From an uncultured Lachnospiraceae bacterium (GTDB lineage Bacteria; Bacillota_A; Clostridia; Lachnospirales; Lachnospiraceae), in NCBI GenBank assembly GCA_947302185.1, contig CAMYVI010000026.1, positions 1-16,456 of the forward strand: a stretch of DNA of 16,456 bases. Reading direction: 5' to 3'. The position numbers were made by a program, and so were the translations under genes. Below are positions 15,633 to 16,456 of the stretch, piece by piece. Every line of letters begins with the position of its first letter. Within the stretch, counting starts at the first letter, position 1. The notes below the pieces were generated by a model. That model saw nothing but the letters and a program-made list of their open reading frames with translations. It was not told the origin of the DNA and did no database searches.

Positions 15633-15683
15633 ATACCCTGTTATGAAAAATGAATAAAATATTGTCTTGATAGGGTGTTAGCA

Positions 15684-15745
15684 TTGACTAGTATTACCAA
15701 AAAGATCAATAATAACCGTATAAAGTATACACGTATACTATACGG
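15684..15745 (+). promoter_or_regulatory. Promoter and overlapping dyad for the Fe-S oxidoreductase gene
   Basis: TTGACT (15684-15689) and AATAAT (15708-15713) have an 18-bp spacer. At the expected transcription start lies an inverted repeat at 15716-15745: CCGTATA and GTATAC on the left mirror GTATAC and TATACGG on the right, with two unpaired A in the left arm. Its position fits a repressor operator; its sequence is not one I recognise. Confidence 0.5.
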
Positions 15746-15755
15746 TAAATAACTG

Positions 15756-15818
15756 CCTCGGATTCCGGGACGCCGGATCAGAGGAGAAGAATGGCTGCCG
15801 CAGCCGGAAATACGGCAG
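15756..15818 (+). promoter_or_regulatory. Structured leader with two hairpins
   Basis: Hairpin 1 joins CCTC (15756-15759) to GAGG (15781-15784) through TCCGG/CCGGA (15764-15768 and 15773-15777), and so covers the GAGGAG that could serve a small upstream ORF. Hairpin 2 joins CTGCCG (15795-15800) to CGGCAG (15813-15818). No known riboswitch class was recognised. Confidence 0.35.
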
Positions 15819-15829
15819 TCACTGTATGA
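15791..15829 (+). CDS. Possible 12-residue leader peptide
   Basis: ATG at 15791 follows GAGGAG (15781-15786) and encodes MAAAAGNTAVTV, ending in TGA 19 nt before the oxidoreductase start. The good ribosome binding site and overlap with both hairpins make a translated leader plausible. It may equally be chance, as the frame is very short. Confidence 0.3.
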   Translation: MAAAAGNTAVTV

Positions 15830-15848
15830 AAACAGGAGGATTTTATAT

Positions 15849-16456
15849 ATGGGCACTATCAAGATAAATCAGGAAGGAGCCCCGGAGTACTCACTTGAGC
15901 GCGGCAGTGTTGCGGCAATCAATACGTCCAAGTGTGTGAACTGCGGTGTTTGCCGGGAAAGTTGTCCTGTAGACGCGATTTCTGAAGCACAGCGCTGGAT
16001 TTGCCGCGTATGTCCGGAGTGTACTGACCAGCCGGTCATGCGCCTTGCCGATATAGATGCGTTCGTCACAAAACAGTCATGTACGACAGCATGCCCGCTC
16101 GGAATCAGCCCGCAGGGTTATATCGGACTCGCCCGTAACGGCAAAGAAGAAGACGCGTACCGCATTATCTGGGAGAAAAATCCGCTCCCGTCAGTGTGCG
16201 CGCATATCTGCCATCATCCGTGCGAGCAGGTCTGCAAACGCGGCGTACTCGTAGATGACCCGATGGCTATCCGCGGTATCAAGCGTTATTTGGATGAAAA
16301 TGTTCCCTACTCCCGCCCGAAATACCCGCATCTTCATGATGAGAGAGTAGCTGTGATCGGTGCAGGCCCTGCAGGTCTTTCCGCAGGACATTTCCTGTCC
16401 GCTCTCGGTTATGATGTGACAATTTTTGAAGCAAATGTAGAACCGGGCGGCATGCT
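15849..16456 (+). CDS. 4Fe-4S / FAD-dependent NAD(P) oxidoreductase, GltD-like, N-terminal part (3' end outside window)
   Basis: The first 202 residues of a redox enzyme running off the window. A ferredoxin-type cluster motif, C-x2-C-x2-C-x3-CP, uses Cys29, 32, 35 and 39. Cys52, 55 and 58 form a second C-x2-C-x2-C. The following domain resembles the 4Fe-4S region of glutamate synthase small subunit and dihydropyrimidine dehydrogenase (Fer4_20 type), with CTTACPLGI at 78-86 and CAHICHHPCEQVC at 117-129. A Rossmann FAD-binding motif, VAVIGAGPAGLSAG, is at 167-180 (GxGxxG at 171-176). Start ATG 15849 has AGGAGG 9 nt upstream. The extra N-terminal ferredoxin motif is not usual in plain GltD and points to a distinct electron-transfer oxidoreductase. 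The partner and substrate would need the missing C-terminal part. Confidence 0.88.
   Translation, partial: MGTIKINQEGAPEYSLERGSVAAINTSKCVNCGVCRESCPVDAISEAQRWICRVCPECTDQPVMRLADIDAFVTKQSCTTACPLGISPQGYIGLARNGKEEDAYRIIWEKNPLPSVCAHICHHPCEQVCKRGVLVDDPMAIRGIKRYLDENVPYSRPKYPHLHDERVAVIGAGPAGLSAGHFLSALGYDVTIFEANVEPGGM

Larger units (their letters stand above)
15485..15848. other. Intergenic region between WYL and the Fe-S oxidoreductase
   Basis: It holds, in order, the WYL terminator, composite palindrome R5, a promoter overlapped by a dyad, and a structured leader with a possible 12-codon ORF. No larger gene is present. Confidence 0.7.

Overview
The window looks like chromosomal DNA of an anaerobic Clostridia-type Firmicute, most likely Lachnospiraceae-like. 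This is inferred from the balanced base composition, AGGAGG-type ribosome binding sites, a clostridial-type DinB polymerase, PTS and 6-phospho-glucosidase sugar genes, and an Fe-S flavoprotein of the GltD type. No rRNA, tRNA, CRISPR array, transposase or phage gene is visible. Both ends cut through genes.

Layout. (1) 1-2068, plus strand: the C-terminal part of an ABC transporter ATPase, an SGNH esterase-like protein and deoxyribose-phosphate aldolase (deoC); the last two are 23 nt apart and look co-transcribed. (2) 2150-4984, minus strand: an iron-dependent alcohol dehydrogenase and a DinB-like Y-family polymerase, each with its own probable promoter. (3) 5187-6697, plus strand: 38-bp tandem repeats followed by a PTS EIIC protein that lacks EIIB and EIIA and ends in a repetitive charged tail. 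(4) 6888-9013, minus strand: a small zinc-ribbon membrane protein and a sodium:neurotransmitter-symporter family transporter. (5) 9342-14197, plus strand: a GH1 6-phospho-beta-glucosidase, a ~200-bp strongly structured non-coding block, a HAD hydrolase and a large DUF2142-like membrane protein. (6) 14516 to the end, plus strand: a WYL-domain regulator, a terminator, a regulated-looking promoter with a structured leader, and the N-terminal 202 residues of a 4Fe-4S/flavin oxidoreductase.

Functional theme. The genes serve mainly carbon uptake and catabolism: EIIC with phospho-beta-glucosidase for beta-glucosides, DeoC with the alcohol dehydrogenase for deoxyribose-phosphate or aldehyde handling, plus an amino-acid symporter and redox functions. 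Most units are single genes with their own promoters, not one large operon.

The most unusual content is non-coding. Five copies of a dispersed palindrome with core GGGACGGTTCTT/AAGAACCGTCCC lie at gene boundaries. Two have a composite left-left-right layout, and one supplies the last codons and stop of the polymerase gene. Other structures are the folded block at 10831-11030, the 38-bp iterons before EIIC, a minisatellite crossing the EIIC stop codon, and a leader with a possible 12-codon upstream ORF before the Fe-S oxidoreductase. I did not find a clear new multi-gene system; these repeats and leaders are the best leads.
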